From contig NC_083570.1 in the NCBI RefSeq assembly GCF_027579695.1, positions 100,142,963 to 100,206,962 of the forward strand: 64,000 nt of DNA, written 5' to 3'. The stretch comes from Neoarius graeffei (taxonomy: Eukaryota; Chordata; Actinopteri; Siluriformes; Ariidae). Positions 43,318 to 56,659 of the stretch are shown here, one piece after another. How positions within the stretch are numbered: the stretch's first letter is position 1; every line of letters begins with the position of its first letter. Both the position numbers and the translations under genes were made by a program. Below the pieces are notes generated by a model that saw only the letters and a list, made by a program, of their open reading frames with translations, made no database searches and was not told where the DNA came from.

Positions 43318-44591
43318 GGGCAATAATTACAACCCCAATAACACCCAAAACAAACTTCATAATATGATCAAATCTATTTTAAACGTCAGTCTAGAAGTCT
43401 CCTTAGAGACCACCAAAAATTGCCATAGCTGACTATCTTTCAAGTCATCCAGGCAGGGTATTGGGTAAAGTTTTCAACTAGCAATGATCACGCCTCGGAT
43501 AAACCTCATAAGCTATGATATTGCTTCTGCGCAAGGATAAAAAATCACAGCCCCAACGACACATGCCCACATTCACAAAGGGCCTGATACAGGATGGTAA
43601 GTCCAAATACAGCACTCAGGGGGCGGGGTTTCAATCCCTCATGTAACAACTGATCCTTCTGGCTGTTTGATTGAGAACAACTTGTTCAAGAAATTGTTAA
43701 CAAAAATATTTGAAGTAAGCTACATGAAACTAAATTCAAAAACAGGCTTCCAATACTGCAGTGCCAAGAAAAAGGGGCGGGGTCAAATACCACAGCTGGA
43801 TGTCTGTGAGACAGGTCATACTCACTTCCACACGCTTATTAAACTCTCTATAAACCCTGGTTGTAAAACACTTCAATCACACCGTAATGTTTTCTTTAGT
43901 AACAATCCACATTTGTAACGACAAACCGTTTTTCAACAATTTAGGAACTGAAACTCATTTGGTACCTGAACCAAAGAAAAAGGGCGGGGTCAAATATGAT
44001 AATTAGATGTCTGAAACCAATCAGCATTTATTTCTATGCCCTTATTAAGTGAAACGATCTGGAAAAGCTTTTTATCAAAAAAAGAACTACCATATTGTGG
44101 TTTTTTTTTAGCTTGCTTGATTTTTCAGTGAGAGTACTCTAAGATTTGGCCTTATCCATTATTGTTTGTCTGTAGAGATCACCAAAAATTGCCACAACTG
44201 ACTATTTTTCAAGTCACCCAGACAGGGTATTGAGTAAAACTTTCAATTAGTAACAATCATTTCTCACATAAACCTCACAAGCTATGACATTGCCTCTATA
44301 CAAGAATAAAGATATTCTTGTATAGAGGCAATGTCATAGCGTGAGTGCTGTATTTGGACCTACCATCTTGGATCAGACCCTTTGTGAATGTGGGCATGTG
44401 TTGTTGGGGACGTGATTTTTATCCTTGCGTAGAGGCAATATCATAGCTTATGAGGTTTATCTGAGGTGTGATTATTGCTAGTTGAAAACTTTATCCAATG
44501 CCCTGCCTGGGTGACTTGAAAAATAGTCAATTGTGGCAATTTTTGAAGGTCTCTAAGAAGACTTTTAAACTGATATTAAAAGTAGGTTCTT

Positions 44592-44887
44592 AGGTAGTGT
44601 AGTAGTTAGCACTGTTGTCTCGCAGTAAAAAGGTTCTGGGTTTATTGGTCCAAGGGGTTTTTCTGTGTGAAGTTCATATGTTCTTCCTGTCTGTGTATGG
44701 GTTTTCTCTGGGTGTTCTATTTTCCCCTACAGTCTAAATACGTGGTTAGTTTAATGTGGGACAGCCTTGGGCTGAAATGTCCTTGAGCAAAGTACCTAAT
44801 CCCTGGATGTGTGTGTTCACTGCTTCAGATGGGTTAAATGCAGAGGATAAATTTCGCTATGATTGAAGTGTGCATGTGACGAAGGCT
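44592..44887 (+). mobile_element. SINE-B (T3)
   Basis: Same unit position and 3' module as at 26852. Small deletions lie in the head ('GTAGTGTAGTAGTTAGCACT'). Confidence 0.78.
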
Positions 44888-47800
44888 TTTTCTTCTTAAA
44901 TAGAGGTATTGATTTTGGCCTTGTTTTAAGATCATGTCTAGAGAGCATTTCTGTCTAAGTTTTTTTCTCTCTCTTGGAGGGAAGAAATTCTACTTTTTGA
45001 GTTTTGGTTCATGAACACATCACTTTAATTTAATTAGTAAATTTCTCATAAACCAACTGGCTGTGGCTTTGTTCGGTTGTTTTTTATACAATACAATTTT
45101 TTTATAATACAATTTAGAATAATGTTCTAAGGGATAAGGGGCGGAGTCAAATATAACAGAGATGAGTCTGAAACCAATCAGCATTAATTTCATCTTTATT
45201 ACATGATCTGGAAAAAGTGTTTGGATAACATGAATCATTCAAATAACCCTTAGAAAATTTTTCTAAATTAATGTGCTTCTAATGCCCATTAAAAAAACTA
45301 ACAGCCAGATGGTTTACAACAGAAACTTACAAGTCAAAGCGCTCTGCTAAAGAACCCAAATCCAAAAAGCAGAACTCTTTCACTCCCAGAGAAAAAAAAA
45401 ATTGGACGAACACTCTTGATATTAAAATAAAACTAAATTCACTATTCAATCTACTGTTCAACGTCAGCTTAAAGGTCTTTTCAGAAACCCTCAAAAATTG
45501 CCACAGCTAATTATTTTTCAAGTCATCCAGGCAGGATATTGGGTAAAGTTTTCAACTAGCAATGATCACGCCTCAGATAAACCTCATAAGCTATGATATT
45601 GTCTCTGCACAAAAATAAAGATCACAGCCCCAACGACACATGCCCACATTCACAAAGGGCCAGATACAGGATGGTAAGTCCAAATACAGCACTCAGGGGG
45701 CGGGGTTTCTTATACAGGTCCATTAAAAGGGGCGGGGTCAAACACCACAGCTGGATGTCTTTGGCACAGGTAATATTCATTTCCATGTGCTTATTAAACT
45801 CTCTAGAAACCCTGGTTGTAAAACACTTCAATCACTCAGTGAAATTATCTTTAATAATAATCAACATTTGTGACAACATTACGTTTTTCAACAATTTAGC
45901 AACTGAATCTCATTAGGTACCCGGTATGAGCAAAGCTTCAATCCCACCTCTGGAGAAACCGAAGCACAGGGTCGAGTATAACAGGATGAGTCTGAAACTA
46001 ATCACCATTCATTACACCACCCTTATTAAATGAGTTGGAAAAGCTGTTTCTATTTATGCATCTCAAAACATCAGGATCTCGTGGAAAAAGTATTTTTTTT
46101 CATAATTGAATTCGAAAGAGTAAACTTTGTATAGTCACTACATGTGAAATGAAATATTTCAAGTCTAAATATTTCAATCATATACAAATGTGGATTGTTA
46201 CTAAAGAAAACTTTACGGTGTGATTGAAGTGTTTTACAACCAGGGTTTCTAGAGAGTTTAATAAGCGTGTGGAAATGAATATGACCTGTCTCACAGACAT
46301 CCAGCTGTGGTATTTGACCCCGCCCCTTTTTCTTGGCACTGCAGTATTGGAAGCCTGTTTTTGAATTTAGTTTCATGTAGCTTACTTCAAATATTTTTGT
46401 TAACAATTTCTTGAACAAGTTGTTCTCAATCAAACAGCCAGAAGGATCAGTTGTTACATGAGGAATTGAAACCCCGCCCCCTGAGTGCTGTATTTGGACT
46501 TACCATCCTGTATCAGGCCCTTTGTGAATGTGGGCATGTGTCGTTGGGGCTATGGTCTTTATTCTTGCGCAGAGGCAATATCATAGCTTATGAAGTTTAT
46601 CTGAGGCGTGATCATTGCTAATTGAAAACTTTACCCAATACCCCGCCTGGATGACTTGAAAAATAGTCAGCTATGGCAATTTTTGAAGGTCTCTGAGGAG
46701 ACTTTTAAACTGGTGTTAAGATTAGATTAGATGTGAATGGAAAACTTGCCTTGTAGAATTTACGTTGAGAGTATTTTTATCAGTGTGTAGCTGTTCTTTT
46801 TTTTTTCTTTTGGAGTGAGAAGAAGTTCTGCTTCTTGGGTTTTGGTCTATGAATGCAACACTTTGATTTGTAAATTTCTCATAAACCATCTAACTTTGAG
46901 TTTGTTTTTAAATGAGAATTAGAAACATAGATTCAGAATAATTTTCTAAGAGGTATTTGGATGATGCATGTTATCCAAACACCTTTTCTAGGTCATATAA
47001 TAAAGGAGGTGAAATTAATGCTGATTGGTTTCAGACTCATCCCTTTTCTTCCCACCAGAAGTGAGTGAAACTTTCCTCATCATGGCTTGGTTCAGGTCTG
47101 TAATGCATTTTAGTTGGTAAATTGTTGAAAAATGCTCTGTCACCACAGATGTGTATTATTTCTAAAAAAACTTTTATGCTGTAATTGAAGTGGAGTTTGA
47201 TTTACAACCAGGTTTTTGAGATAGTTTAAACTTTACACAATATCACACAATGAATGTTTCCCATTGTGTTTGAATGCTCTGGATTCCATCAGTTCTTGAT
47301 GACAGTCAGATGTTGAGACAGATCACAAACCACTGGTGTCAGTCTTCACAAAGCCCATTAGAAGTGCTCAAACTAGAAAACTTGTGAAATGAAAACCTTA
47401 TTGAATGTTACCTACAAGCTGGGAAAGGAAATGTTTGTGGCTCACACTGTATCCAGGGCATTGTTCAGTCTCACGGTTCAGACTCTCATGTCTATTATTG
47501 AAAGACATTGACTTTATACGGATGGGATCTGATGGTGATGGAAGATATTACTATGGACCCTCTATGTTTACAGGGTCGGTGTTCTGCAAAGTATTTCTTT
47601 GTTAGTGGTTTATTTCTTCAGAGGGAAGGTGTAATGATATTTCAAGTCTGCCATCTAGTGGTAAAGGGGGGAATGGATGTTTGTTGAAGAAAGATGGCTG
47701 AATGGAACACATGGCAGTGTAACATGCTCTCACCTTGAAATCATAACAACAGCGACAAGAGGAGGAATCAGTTGCATGCTCTTTGTTGTACATTCAAATG

Positions 47801-47928
47801 TCATAAAAATTCATTTTGAGTGTAAAACCTGCCCAGTACAAATATTACCTTGTGTTAAAAATATTAAATAGAGCAGTGGCTACAATTATTGACAGTCCAT
47901 AATTATCGACACCTTTTCAGATTTACCA

Positions 47929-48066
47929 TCCAGCCATTCATCCATCATCTGTAGCCGCTTGAACTGTTCTACAGGGTTGCAGGCAATCTGGAGCCTATCC
48001 TAGCTGACTATGGGCGAGAGGCAGGGTACACCCTGGACAAGTCGCCAGGTTATCGCAGGGCTGACA
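47929..48066 (-). mobile_element. SINE-A 3' fragment with GGAT-type tail
   Basis: TTCAGATTTACCA lies at 47916-47928 and 48067-48079 (13-bp target duplication). The same insertion is at 56471-56616 in T4, so it predates the T3/T4 duplication. Confidence 0.85.
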
Positions 48067-48257
48067 TTCAGATTTACCAATAAAAAACAATTTTACAAAG
48101 GTGAGTTTCAGTTCCAACAATTATTATTGGTTAATTAATCAACTGGAAGACCCTCCTCGCCCTTTATTCTTGTCCTCTGATGCTCATTACCCGAGATGGA
48201 ATTTTTTTTAGCACAATCAGCAATTTGAGGAAAACCCGGACGTTATCATCGCAGGTA

Positions 48258-49191
48258 GAGTAGAGTGGGGGAAAAGCCCCCCTTAAGGAAAATTCAGTTT
48301 TTCTCCAAGTTGAAATGAACCATGTGTTGTTTTAATCATAGTTTTTGACAACAGTGACATGAACAATAATGCCACCTAAAGTTTGCCTAAAGTTAATACT
48401 TAATTTTTTTTTTTAACAAAAACAAACATTGTGCCAAGGGGGCCTTTTACCCCCCCAGTGGGGTAAAAGGCCCTCTGAGGTGGGGCAATAGGCCCCCTCA
48501 CTCAAAAAAAGCTGTTTGGATAGCAAAAGTGTTTACTTAAGCCTATAATGTGAAAGAAACAAGAAAATATCCCTGAATTAATGAATAGATGCATTATTTT
48601 ATTATATTTCGCATTTTAATTTCAATATCATTTTGTGTGGATTGAACATGAATTAACAAAGAACAAGCTATTCATTAATTCAGGGATATTTTCTTGTTTT
48701 TTTGAGTGAGGGGGCCTATTGCCTTAAGGGGGGCTTTTTTCCCCCCACTCTACTCTAATTATGATAAAAGGAAACGATGCCCCCTGGGGGCCATTTAGCC
48801 CGCCATTAAGGGAGCGTTTTACCCCACAGACTACACTTTTACAAAAAAGGGTCTTACTTTCAAAATGTGATTCAACTTTTTATACCTAATGTATTTTTTT
48901 TAACGTACTGACTTGTCTAGTCATACCACATACACAGCTGTGATATATGACGAAATAGCAGCTATCTAAATACAGTTTTACTGATATCTGAAAATTATAT
49001 CACTTACCATGAAATTTGATTTCTCTCCGCTGCATTGCTGATATGCGATCCACAGTGGATATTTGTATATCACCATTGTCAAGTCAGTCCATAGCAACAA
49101 TAGAAATGTAAATGCGCCATCTGGTGGTTATTTTGGGTAAAACAGGCCAGGGGCCTTTTACCCCACGGGGGTGTATTACCCCACTCTACTC
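48258..49191. mobile_element. TA-flanked element with inner palindromes (T3 only)
   Basis: Perfect 13-bp ends GAGTAGAGTGGGG and CCCCACTCTACTC, with TA at 48256-48257 and 49192-49193. T4 has the empty site GCAGGTAAGC at about 56999-57008. Inside, ACAAGAAAATATCCCTGAAT (about 48560) recurs inverted at about 48680-48700. A second inward copy of the end, CCCCCCACTCTACTCTA, lies at about 48742-48757, so one copy seems nested in or fused to another. No transposase. Confidence 0.88.
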
Positions 49192-49965
49192 TAAGCATGG
49201 TGGAAAGATCATGGACGTGTTTTTACTTATCAAATTCACCGATATTTTATGATCTCCTCGTTGAAGCCTACTTTGTTTCTTACGCTTTCATTTGACAGTC
49301 ACCGTTTTGTATCTAAACGTGCATTTGAGAATTACATGAGGTGTCGATAATAGTGATTACTTTCACCGGTGTCCACCATTATCGATACCCTGTGGAAATA
49401 AGTGATATTTACAACTGTTATGGCTCAATCTTTGTGCAAAATTGTTGAAGTAGATGAAGTATTTTTAAAAAATAAAAGTGCTGTGATTTATAATAATTTT
49501 TTTTCTGATTCATAACTGAATGGAATGTTTATAGAGTATTTGGAATCCAATTGCAATAAATAGACTTAGACCAGAATTAAATTCCTAGCATATAAAAAAT
49601 TACATGCTTGAAATATTCAGATTTTTTGATTCCATTCAGGTTTTTTTTTTTGCAGTTTGTTGTAAATATCTACCACATATTACAATATCAGTAGACGTTT
49701 TATATTTTGGTTTGATGAATGACATACGACCTTTGACCTGGATTTTCATGTGGTTACAATGTCAATTGCCTGTTGACATTTATTGGTAAACTACAAAACT
49801 AGAAATTAATACAAATAGCAACGAATGATTAACAAAAAGTGGAACAAAAAGATTTTCTGACAGGTTAAACATTATCAGTTAATTTTTTTTACAAGCATTA
49901 AAATTACTTCCTCATTTACATAAACACCGACATCCATATATTTATATAAAAGATATTTTGTACTA

Positions 49966-50002
49966 GAACAGGATAAAGCGGCTAGAGATAATGAGATGAG
50001 AT
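49966..50002 (+). mobile_element. 37-bp SINE-A tail with full target duplication
   Basis: GAACAGGATAAAGCGGCTAG and the GATGA tail only. It is flanked by AAGATATTTTGTACTA at 49950-49965 and 50003-50018. The T4 equivalent is 57777-57813. It is an extreme case of 5' truncation during retroposition. Confidence 0.88.
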
Positions 50003-50611
50003 AAGATATTTTGTACTAAATATAAGTCTATGTAAAAAAATTTTAAATAAAAGCCATGCTTTGTTAATACCACATACCATTAAAAAAAAAATCATCTGGG
50101 TGTCGATAATTGTGGAACGGTGTCGATAACTGTGGACAAAGGTGTCAATACTTGTGGAACGGTGTCACGTGATCTGATACGCTAAGTAAACCGGAATCAC
50201 CTCATTTTTTTCCAGTGGAAGTTTGTGTAATTATTCATGCACAATTAATGTATTGAAAGTCTTTTCTACTTTTGCAACAGCCAAAAGATTGTTAAGGTTT
50301 TCTACTTCCCTATATATGCCTCACACTTTTTTAATGTGATATTTTATTCATGTTCTTGATTCATATGTGAGAACTGAGCTGCTTCTTTAATGTTATCAAT
50401 GATTTATGTTCAGCTCTTGTTTAACTGATCACTATCAGTATGTTGATTTAAATGGTGATTCTACCAAATTCCGGTGACGTCACTTCCACTTACCATGAGA
50501 TGCACACATGCCGCCGTGGAGAATCAGTACACAGTGGAACATCACAGTGGAATGCTCAGAAATCTTGCTAAGATAAGAAATTTAATGTTACTACGTACAT
50601 AACGCGGAAAA

Positions 50612-51849
50612 ACTAGTCTATGCTTTCGTTACCTCCAGGTTGGATTATTGTAATGCCTTACTGTCTGGATGTTCCAATAAGTGCATAAACAAGCTCCAGT
50701 TAGTTCAAAATGCAGCAGCAAGAGTCCTTACTAGAACTAGAAAATATGACCACATCACTCCTGTCTTATCCACACTGCATTGGCTCCAAATCAAATTTTG
50801 TATTGATTATAAAGTACTACTATTGACCTTTAAAGCACTGAATGGTCTCGCACCACAGTACCTGAGTGAACTTCTGCTCCTCTATGACCCGCCACGCCTA
50901 CTTAGATCAAAAGATGAAGGCTACATCAGGGGGCAGAGCCTTTTCTTACAAAGCCCCACAGTTATGGAACAGCCTTCCAAGTAGCGTTCGGGAATCAGAC
51001 AAAGTCTCAGCGTTTAAGTCTAGGCTGAAAACATATCTGTTTAGTCAAGCCTTTTGTTAATGGTGTTTATGAGGTAAAGGTGTAGATCTGGAGGGTCCTC
51101 AGACATAGAGTGTTTTTTGGTAAACTGGGATGTATGGGTGCTGTCAGTCCCCACTCGCTTGCTCACTCGAGTTTGTTGATGGTGTAGTGGCTGGCTGCTT
51201 TATGTCCCGGGGCTCCCTCATGCCTGTGTTACCTTCTGGCTCTCTCCTTTTAGTTATGCTGTCATAGTTAGTTGCCGGAGTCCCTGCTTGTACTCAGTGC
51301 AACATGTATACTGTTCCTACTTATTCAGGTGACATTGGGCAATACCTAACAACCTGTGTTTTCTCTCTCTTCCCCCCCCAAAAAAAAAAATCTGTCTGTC
51401 TGAGTTACATGTTGGTCCTGGGATCGAGATGCTGACCTCTTCTGCTCCTCAGACCTGCCTGATCCATCCTGATGCGCTGTGTCTGGTTGGAGTCTCATCG
51501 CATCGCTCCTGTGGAGGGCGGCCCCATGTGGACAGTTGGGGGTCACGCCTGGAGGACGCTCTGGACTCTTGCAGTGGTGCTTTTGTGGCTGGGGACTGCA
51601 GTTGACTTGCTGACTTTGGGACTACAGTTGTCGTGAACGGTTTTGCCCTCGGGTTTCCATCGGTGGGGGGTTTATAGCATCAACGAAGCTTACTTTATGT
51701 TAGGACTGTTAATGTTAGTCACATTGTCTGTTGTTGCCCTGATGGGGATGGGTTTCCTTTTGGGTCTGGTTCCCTTTTGGGTTCCCTTTTGGGTCTGGTC
51801 TCGGGGTTTCTTCCTCGTGTCGTCTGAAGGAGTTTTTCCTTGTCACCAT
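50612..51849 (+). mobile_element. L2-type LINE 3' part, T3 copy
   Basis: Begins in the coding region just before 'SRLDYCNALLSG' and runs through the 3' UTR. It is cut off at 51849 where T4 starts ('GGAGTTTTTCCTTGTCACCATA|TAAGTCC'). The complete tail as at 9446 is missing. Confidence 0.88.
50622..51060 (+). pseudogene. L2 ORF2 C-terminus
   Basis: DYCNALLSGCSNKCINKLQL, VQNAAARVLTRTRK, ITPVLSTLHWL, IDYKVLLLTFKALNGLAPQY and LLLLYDPPRLLRSKDEG. Then, after a frame change near 50930, GGRAFSYKAPQLWNSLPSSV, SAFKSRLKTYLFSQAFC, stop at 51058-51060. This is the standard region after the reverse transcriptase in L2/CR1-type LINEs. The catalytic core is absent. T4 has the same frame change, so it predates the duplication. 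Confidence 0.88.
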
Positions 51850-52464
51850 ATAAGTCCAAATACAGCACTCAGGGGGCGGGGTTTCAATCCCTCATGTAAC
51901 AACTGATCCTTCTGGCTGTTTGATTGAGAACAACTTGTTCAAGAAATTGTTAGCAAAAATATTTGAAGTAAGCTACATGAAACTAAATTCAAAAACAGGC
52001 TTCCAATACTGCAGTGCCAAGAAAAAGGGGCAGGGTCAAATACCACAGCTGGATGTCTGTGAGACAGGTCATATTCATTTCCACACGCTTATTAAACTCT
52101 CTAGAAACCCTGGTTGTAAAACACTTCAATCACACCGTAATGTTTTCTTTAGTAACAATCCACATTTGTGACGACAGACCGTTTTTCAACAATTTAGGAA
52201 CTGAAACTCATTTGGTACCTGAACCAAAGAAAAAGGGCGGGGTCAAATATGATAATTTGATGTCTGAAACCAATCAGCATTTATTTCTATGCCCTTATTA
52301 AGTGAAACGATCTGGAAAAGCTTTTTATCAAACAAGAACTACCATATTGTGGGTTTTTTTTTAGCTTGCTTGATTTTTCAGTGAGAGTACTCTAAGATTT
52401 GGCCTTATCCATTATTGTTTCTCTGTAGAGATCACCAAAAATTGCCACAACTGACTATTTTTCA

Positions 52465-52846
52465 GGGGCGGCACGGTGGTGTAGTGGTTAGCGCTGTCGC
52501 CTCACAGCAAGAAGGTCCTGGGTTCGAGCCCCGGGGCCAGCGAGGGCCTTTCTGTGCGGAGTTTGCATGTTCTCCCCGTGTCCGCGTGGGTTTCCTCCGG
52601 GTGCTCCGGTTTCCCCCACAGTCCAAAGACATGCAGGTTAGGTTAACTGGTGACTCTAAATTGACCGTAGGTGTGAATGTGAGTGTGAATGGTTGTCTGT
52701 GTCTATGTGTCAGCCCTGTGATGACCTGGCGACTTGTCCAGGGTGTACCCCGCCTTTCGCCCCTAGTCAGCTGGGATAGGCTCCAGCTTGCCTGCGACCC
52801 TGTAGAAGGATAAAGCGGCTAGAGATAATGAGATGAGATGAGATGA
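52465..52846 (+). mobile_element. SINE-A, full length, T4-specific
   Basis: The 12-bp target duplication GACTATTTTTCA lies at 52453-52464 and 52847-52858. T3 has one copy of this 12-mer at about 44201 without the SINE, so it inserted after T3 and T4 separated. Confidence 0.95.
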
Positions 52847-53238
52847 GACTATTTTTCAAGTCACCCAGACAGGGTATTGAGTAAAACTTTCAATTAGTAA
52901 CAATCATTTCTCACATAAACCTCACAAGCTATGACATTGCCTCTATACAAGAATAAAGATATTCTTGTATAGAGGCAATGTCATAGCTTGAGTGCTGTAT
53001 TTGGACCTACCATCTTGGATCAGACCCTTTGTGAATGTGGGCATGTGTTGTTGGGGATGTGATCTTTATCCTTGTACAGAGGCAATATCATAGCTTATGA
53101 GGTTTGTCTGAGGTGTGTTTATTGTTAGTTGAAAACTTTACCCAATACCCTGTCTGGGTGACTTGAAAACTAGTCAGCTGTGGCATTTTTTAAAGGTCTT
53201 TGAGAAAATTTTTAAACTGATGTTAAAAGTAGGTTCTT

Positions 53239-53538
53239 AGGTAGTATGGTGGTATAGTAGTTAGCACTGTTGTCTCACAGTAAGACGGTTCTGGTTTTTT
53301 TCCTCAAAAGGGCTTTTCTGTGTGAAGTTTGTATGTTCTTCTTGTGTCTGTATGGGTTTTCTCTGGGTATTTTATTTTCCCCTACAGTCCAAAGACATGT
53401 GGTTAGATTAACATGGGACAGCCTTGGGCTGAAATGTCCTTGAGCAAAATACCTAATCCCTGGATGTGTGTGTTCACTGCTTCAGATGGGTTAAATACAG
53501 AGGATGAATTTCACTATGCTTGAAGTGTGCATGTGACA
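53239..53538 (+). mobile_element. SINE-B (T4)
   Basis: Same unit position and module as in T1-T3. The 3' end has an A/T-rich tail. Confidence 0.78.
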
Positions 53539-56470
53539 AAGGTTTTTTTTTTCTTAAATAAAGGTATTGATTTTGGCCTTGTTTTAAGATCATGTCTCGA
53601 GAGCATTTCTGTCTAAGTTTTTTTTTCTCTCTTGGAGGGAAAAAAATTCTACTTTTTGAGTTTTGGTTCATGAACACAACACTTTAATTTAATTTGTAAA
53701 TTTCTCATAAACCAACTGGCTGTGGCTTTGTTTGGTTTTTTTTTTAAACCGGAATTAGAAATACAATTTAGAATAAGGGATAAGGGGCGGGGTCAAATAT
53801 AACGGGGTCTGAAACCAATCAGCATTAATTTCATCTTTATTACATGATCTGGAAAAAGTGTTTGGATAATATGAACCATTCATATAACTCTCATAAAATT
53901 TTTCTAAATTAATGTGTTTCTAATCCCCATTAAAAAAGCTAACAGGCTTACAACAGAAACTTACAAGTGTTCTGTTAAAGAACCCAAATCCAAGAAGCAG
54001 AACTCTTTCACTCACAGAGAAAAGAAAATTGGGCAAAAACACTCTCAATCTAAAAATAAGACCAAATTCATTATTTAATCTACTGTTTAACATCAGTTTA
54101 AGAGTTTCCTCAAAGACCCTCAAAAATTGCCACAGCTAACTATTTTTCAAGTCATCCAGGCAGGATATTGGGTAAAGTTTTCAACTAGCAATGATCACAC
54201 CTCAGATAAACCTCATAAGATATGATATTGTCTCTACACAAGAATAAAAATCACATCCCCAACGACACATGCCCACATTCACAAAGGCCCCAATCCAGGA
54301 TGGTAAGTCCAAATACAGCACTCAGAGGGTGGGGTTTCTTCGACAGGTCCATTAAAAGAGGCGGGGTCAAACACCACAGCTGGATGTCTTTGGCACAGGT
54401 CATATTCATTTCCATGTGCTTATTAAACTCTCTAGAAACCCTGGTTGTAAAACACTTCAATCACTCAGTGAAATTATCTTTAATAATAATCCACATTTGT
54501 GACAACATTACGTTTTTCAACAATTTAGCAACTGAATCTCATTAGGTCATTACACCACCCTTATTAAATGAGTTGGAAAAGCTGTTTCTATTTATGCATC
54601 TCAAAACATCAGGATCTCATGCAAAAAAGTATTTTTTTCATAACTGAATTCCAAAGAGTAAACTTTGTATAGTCACTACATGTGAAGTGAAATATTTCAA
54701 GTCTAAATATTTCAATCATACACAAACGTGTATTACTACTAAGGATAACTTTACGGTGTGATTGAAGTGTTTTACAATCAGGGTTTCTAGAGAGTTTAAT
54801 AAGCATGTGGAAATGAATATGACCTGTGCCAAAGACATCCAGCTGTGGTATTTGACCCCGCCCCTTTTTCTTGGCACTGCAGTATTGGAAGCCTGTTTTT
54901 GAATTTAGTTTCATGTAGCTTACTTCAAATATTTTTGTTAACAATTTCTTGAACAAGTTGTTCTCAATCAAACAGCCAGAAGGATCAGTTGTTACATGAG
55001 GAATTGAAACCCCGCCCCCTGAGTGCTGTATTTGGACTTACCATCCTGTATCAGGCCCTTTGTGAATGTGGGCATGTGTCGTTGGGGCTGTGATTTTTTT
55101 TATTCTTGCGCAGAGGCAATATCATAGCTTATGAAGTTTATCTGAGGCGTGATCATTGCTAGTTGAAAACTTTACCCAATACCTTGCCTGGATGACTTGG
55201 AAAATAGTCAGCTATGGCAATTTTTGAAAGTCTCTGAGGATACTTTCAAGCTGGTGTTAAAAGTAGATTAGATGTGAATGGAAAACTTGCCTTGCAGAAT
55301 CTATGTTGAGAGTATTTTTATCAGTGTGTGGCTGTTTTTTTTTTCTTTTTGAGTGAGAAGGAGTTCTGCTTCTTGGGTTTTGGCCCATGAATGCAACACT
55401 TTGATTTGTAAGTATTTTATAAACCATCTGACTATGGCTTTGGGTTTGTTTTTTAATGAGAATCAGAAACATAAATTTAGAATAATTTTCTAAGAGATAT
55501 TTGAATGATGCATGTTATCCAAACACCTTTTCTAGATCATATAATAAAGGAGGTGAAATTAATGCTGATTGGTTTCAGACTCATCCCTTTTCTTCCCACC
55601 AGAAGTGAGTGAAACTTTCCTCATCATGGCTTGGTTCAGGTCTGTAATGCATTTTAGTTGGTAAATTGTTGAAAAATGCTCTATCATCACTGATGTGTAT
55701 TATTTCTTAGAAAACATTTATGCTGTAATTGAAGTGGAGTTTGATTTACAACCAGGTTTTTGAGATGGTTTAAACTTTACACAATATCACACAATGAATG
55801 CTTCCCATTGTGTTTGAATGCTCTCGATTCCATCAGTTCTTGATGACAAACAGTCAGATGTTGAGACAGATCACAAACCACTGGTGTCAATCTTCACAAA
55901 GCCCATTAGAAGTGCTCAAACTAGAAAACTTGTGAAATGAAAACCTTATTGAATGTTATCTACAAGCTGGGAAAGGAAATGTTTGTGGCTCACACTGTAT
56001 CCAGGGCATTGTTCAGTCTCACGGTTCAGACTCTCATGTCTATTATTGAAAGACATTGACTTTATACGCATGGGATCTGATGGTGATGGAAGATATTACT
56101 ATGGACCCTCTATGTTTACAGGGTCGGAATTCTGCGAAGTATTTCTTTGTTAGTGGTTTATTTCTTCAGAGGGAAGGTGTAATGATATGTCAAGTCTGCC
56201 ATCTAGTGGTAAAGGGGGGAATGGATGTTTGTTGAAGAAAGATGGCTGAATGGAACACATGGCAGTGTAACATGCTCTCACCTTGAAATCATAACAGCAG
56301 CGACAAGAGGAGGAATCAGTTTCATGCTCTTTGTTGTACATTCAAATGTCATAAAAATTCATTTTGAGTGTCAAACTTGCCCAGTACAAATATTACCTTG
56401 TGTTAAAAATATTAAATAGAGCAGCAGCTACAATTATTGACAGTCCATAATTATCGACACCTTTTCAGAT

Positions 56471-56616
56471 CCATCCATCCATCCATCCATCCATTATCTG
56501 TAGTCGCTTTATCCTGTTCTACAGGGTCGCAGGCAAGCTGGAACCTATCCTAGCTGACTACGGGCGAAAGGCGGGGTACACCCTAGACAAGTCGCCAGGT
56601 TATCACAGGGCTGACA
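56471..56616 (-). mobile_element. SINE-A 3' fragment with (GGAT)n tail, T4 copy
   Basis: (ATCC)n at 56471-56493, then the complement of the SINE-A 3' end. Same insertion as 47929-48066. Confidence 0.82.
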
Positions 56617-56659
56617 TTCAGATTTACCAATAAAAAACAATTTAACAAAGGTGAGTTTC

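Larger units (their letters stand above)
47871..50297. mobile_element. TA-flanked DNA transposon, T3 copy, right end lost
   Basis: Left end GAGCAGTGGCTACAATTATT after TA (47869-47870). The matching right end seen in T4 is deleted here ('GATTGTTAAGG|TTTTCTACTTCCC'). Repeated GTGTCGATAA(T/C)TGTGGA motifs lie near 50100-50160. It carries a SINE piece, the palindromic TA element (48258-49191) and a 37-bp SINE tail. Confidence 0.75.
42598..51849 (+). repeat. Array copy T3
   Basis: Forward arm: LINE fragment (42716-43317), GC-box core (43610-44000), hairpin, SINE-B (44592), GC boxes at about 45138, 45700 and 45729. Reverse arm from about 46071 to 50420, then 190 bp of unit-specific sequence, then an L2 3' end (50612-51849). 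From 43597 onward it is repeated head-to-tail as T4 with an offset of 8253 bp at the start. Confidence 0.85.

Noticed and set aside
47405-47860. Possible host exons in a conserved block of the reverse arm (also 22200-22900 and 55950-56400)
   Set aside because: Conservation is explained by recent duplication. Frames differ between copies, and no splice-bounded coding pattern was seen.
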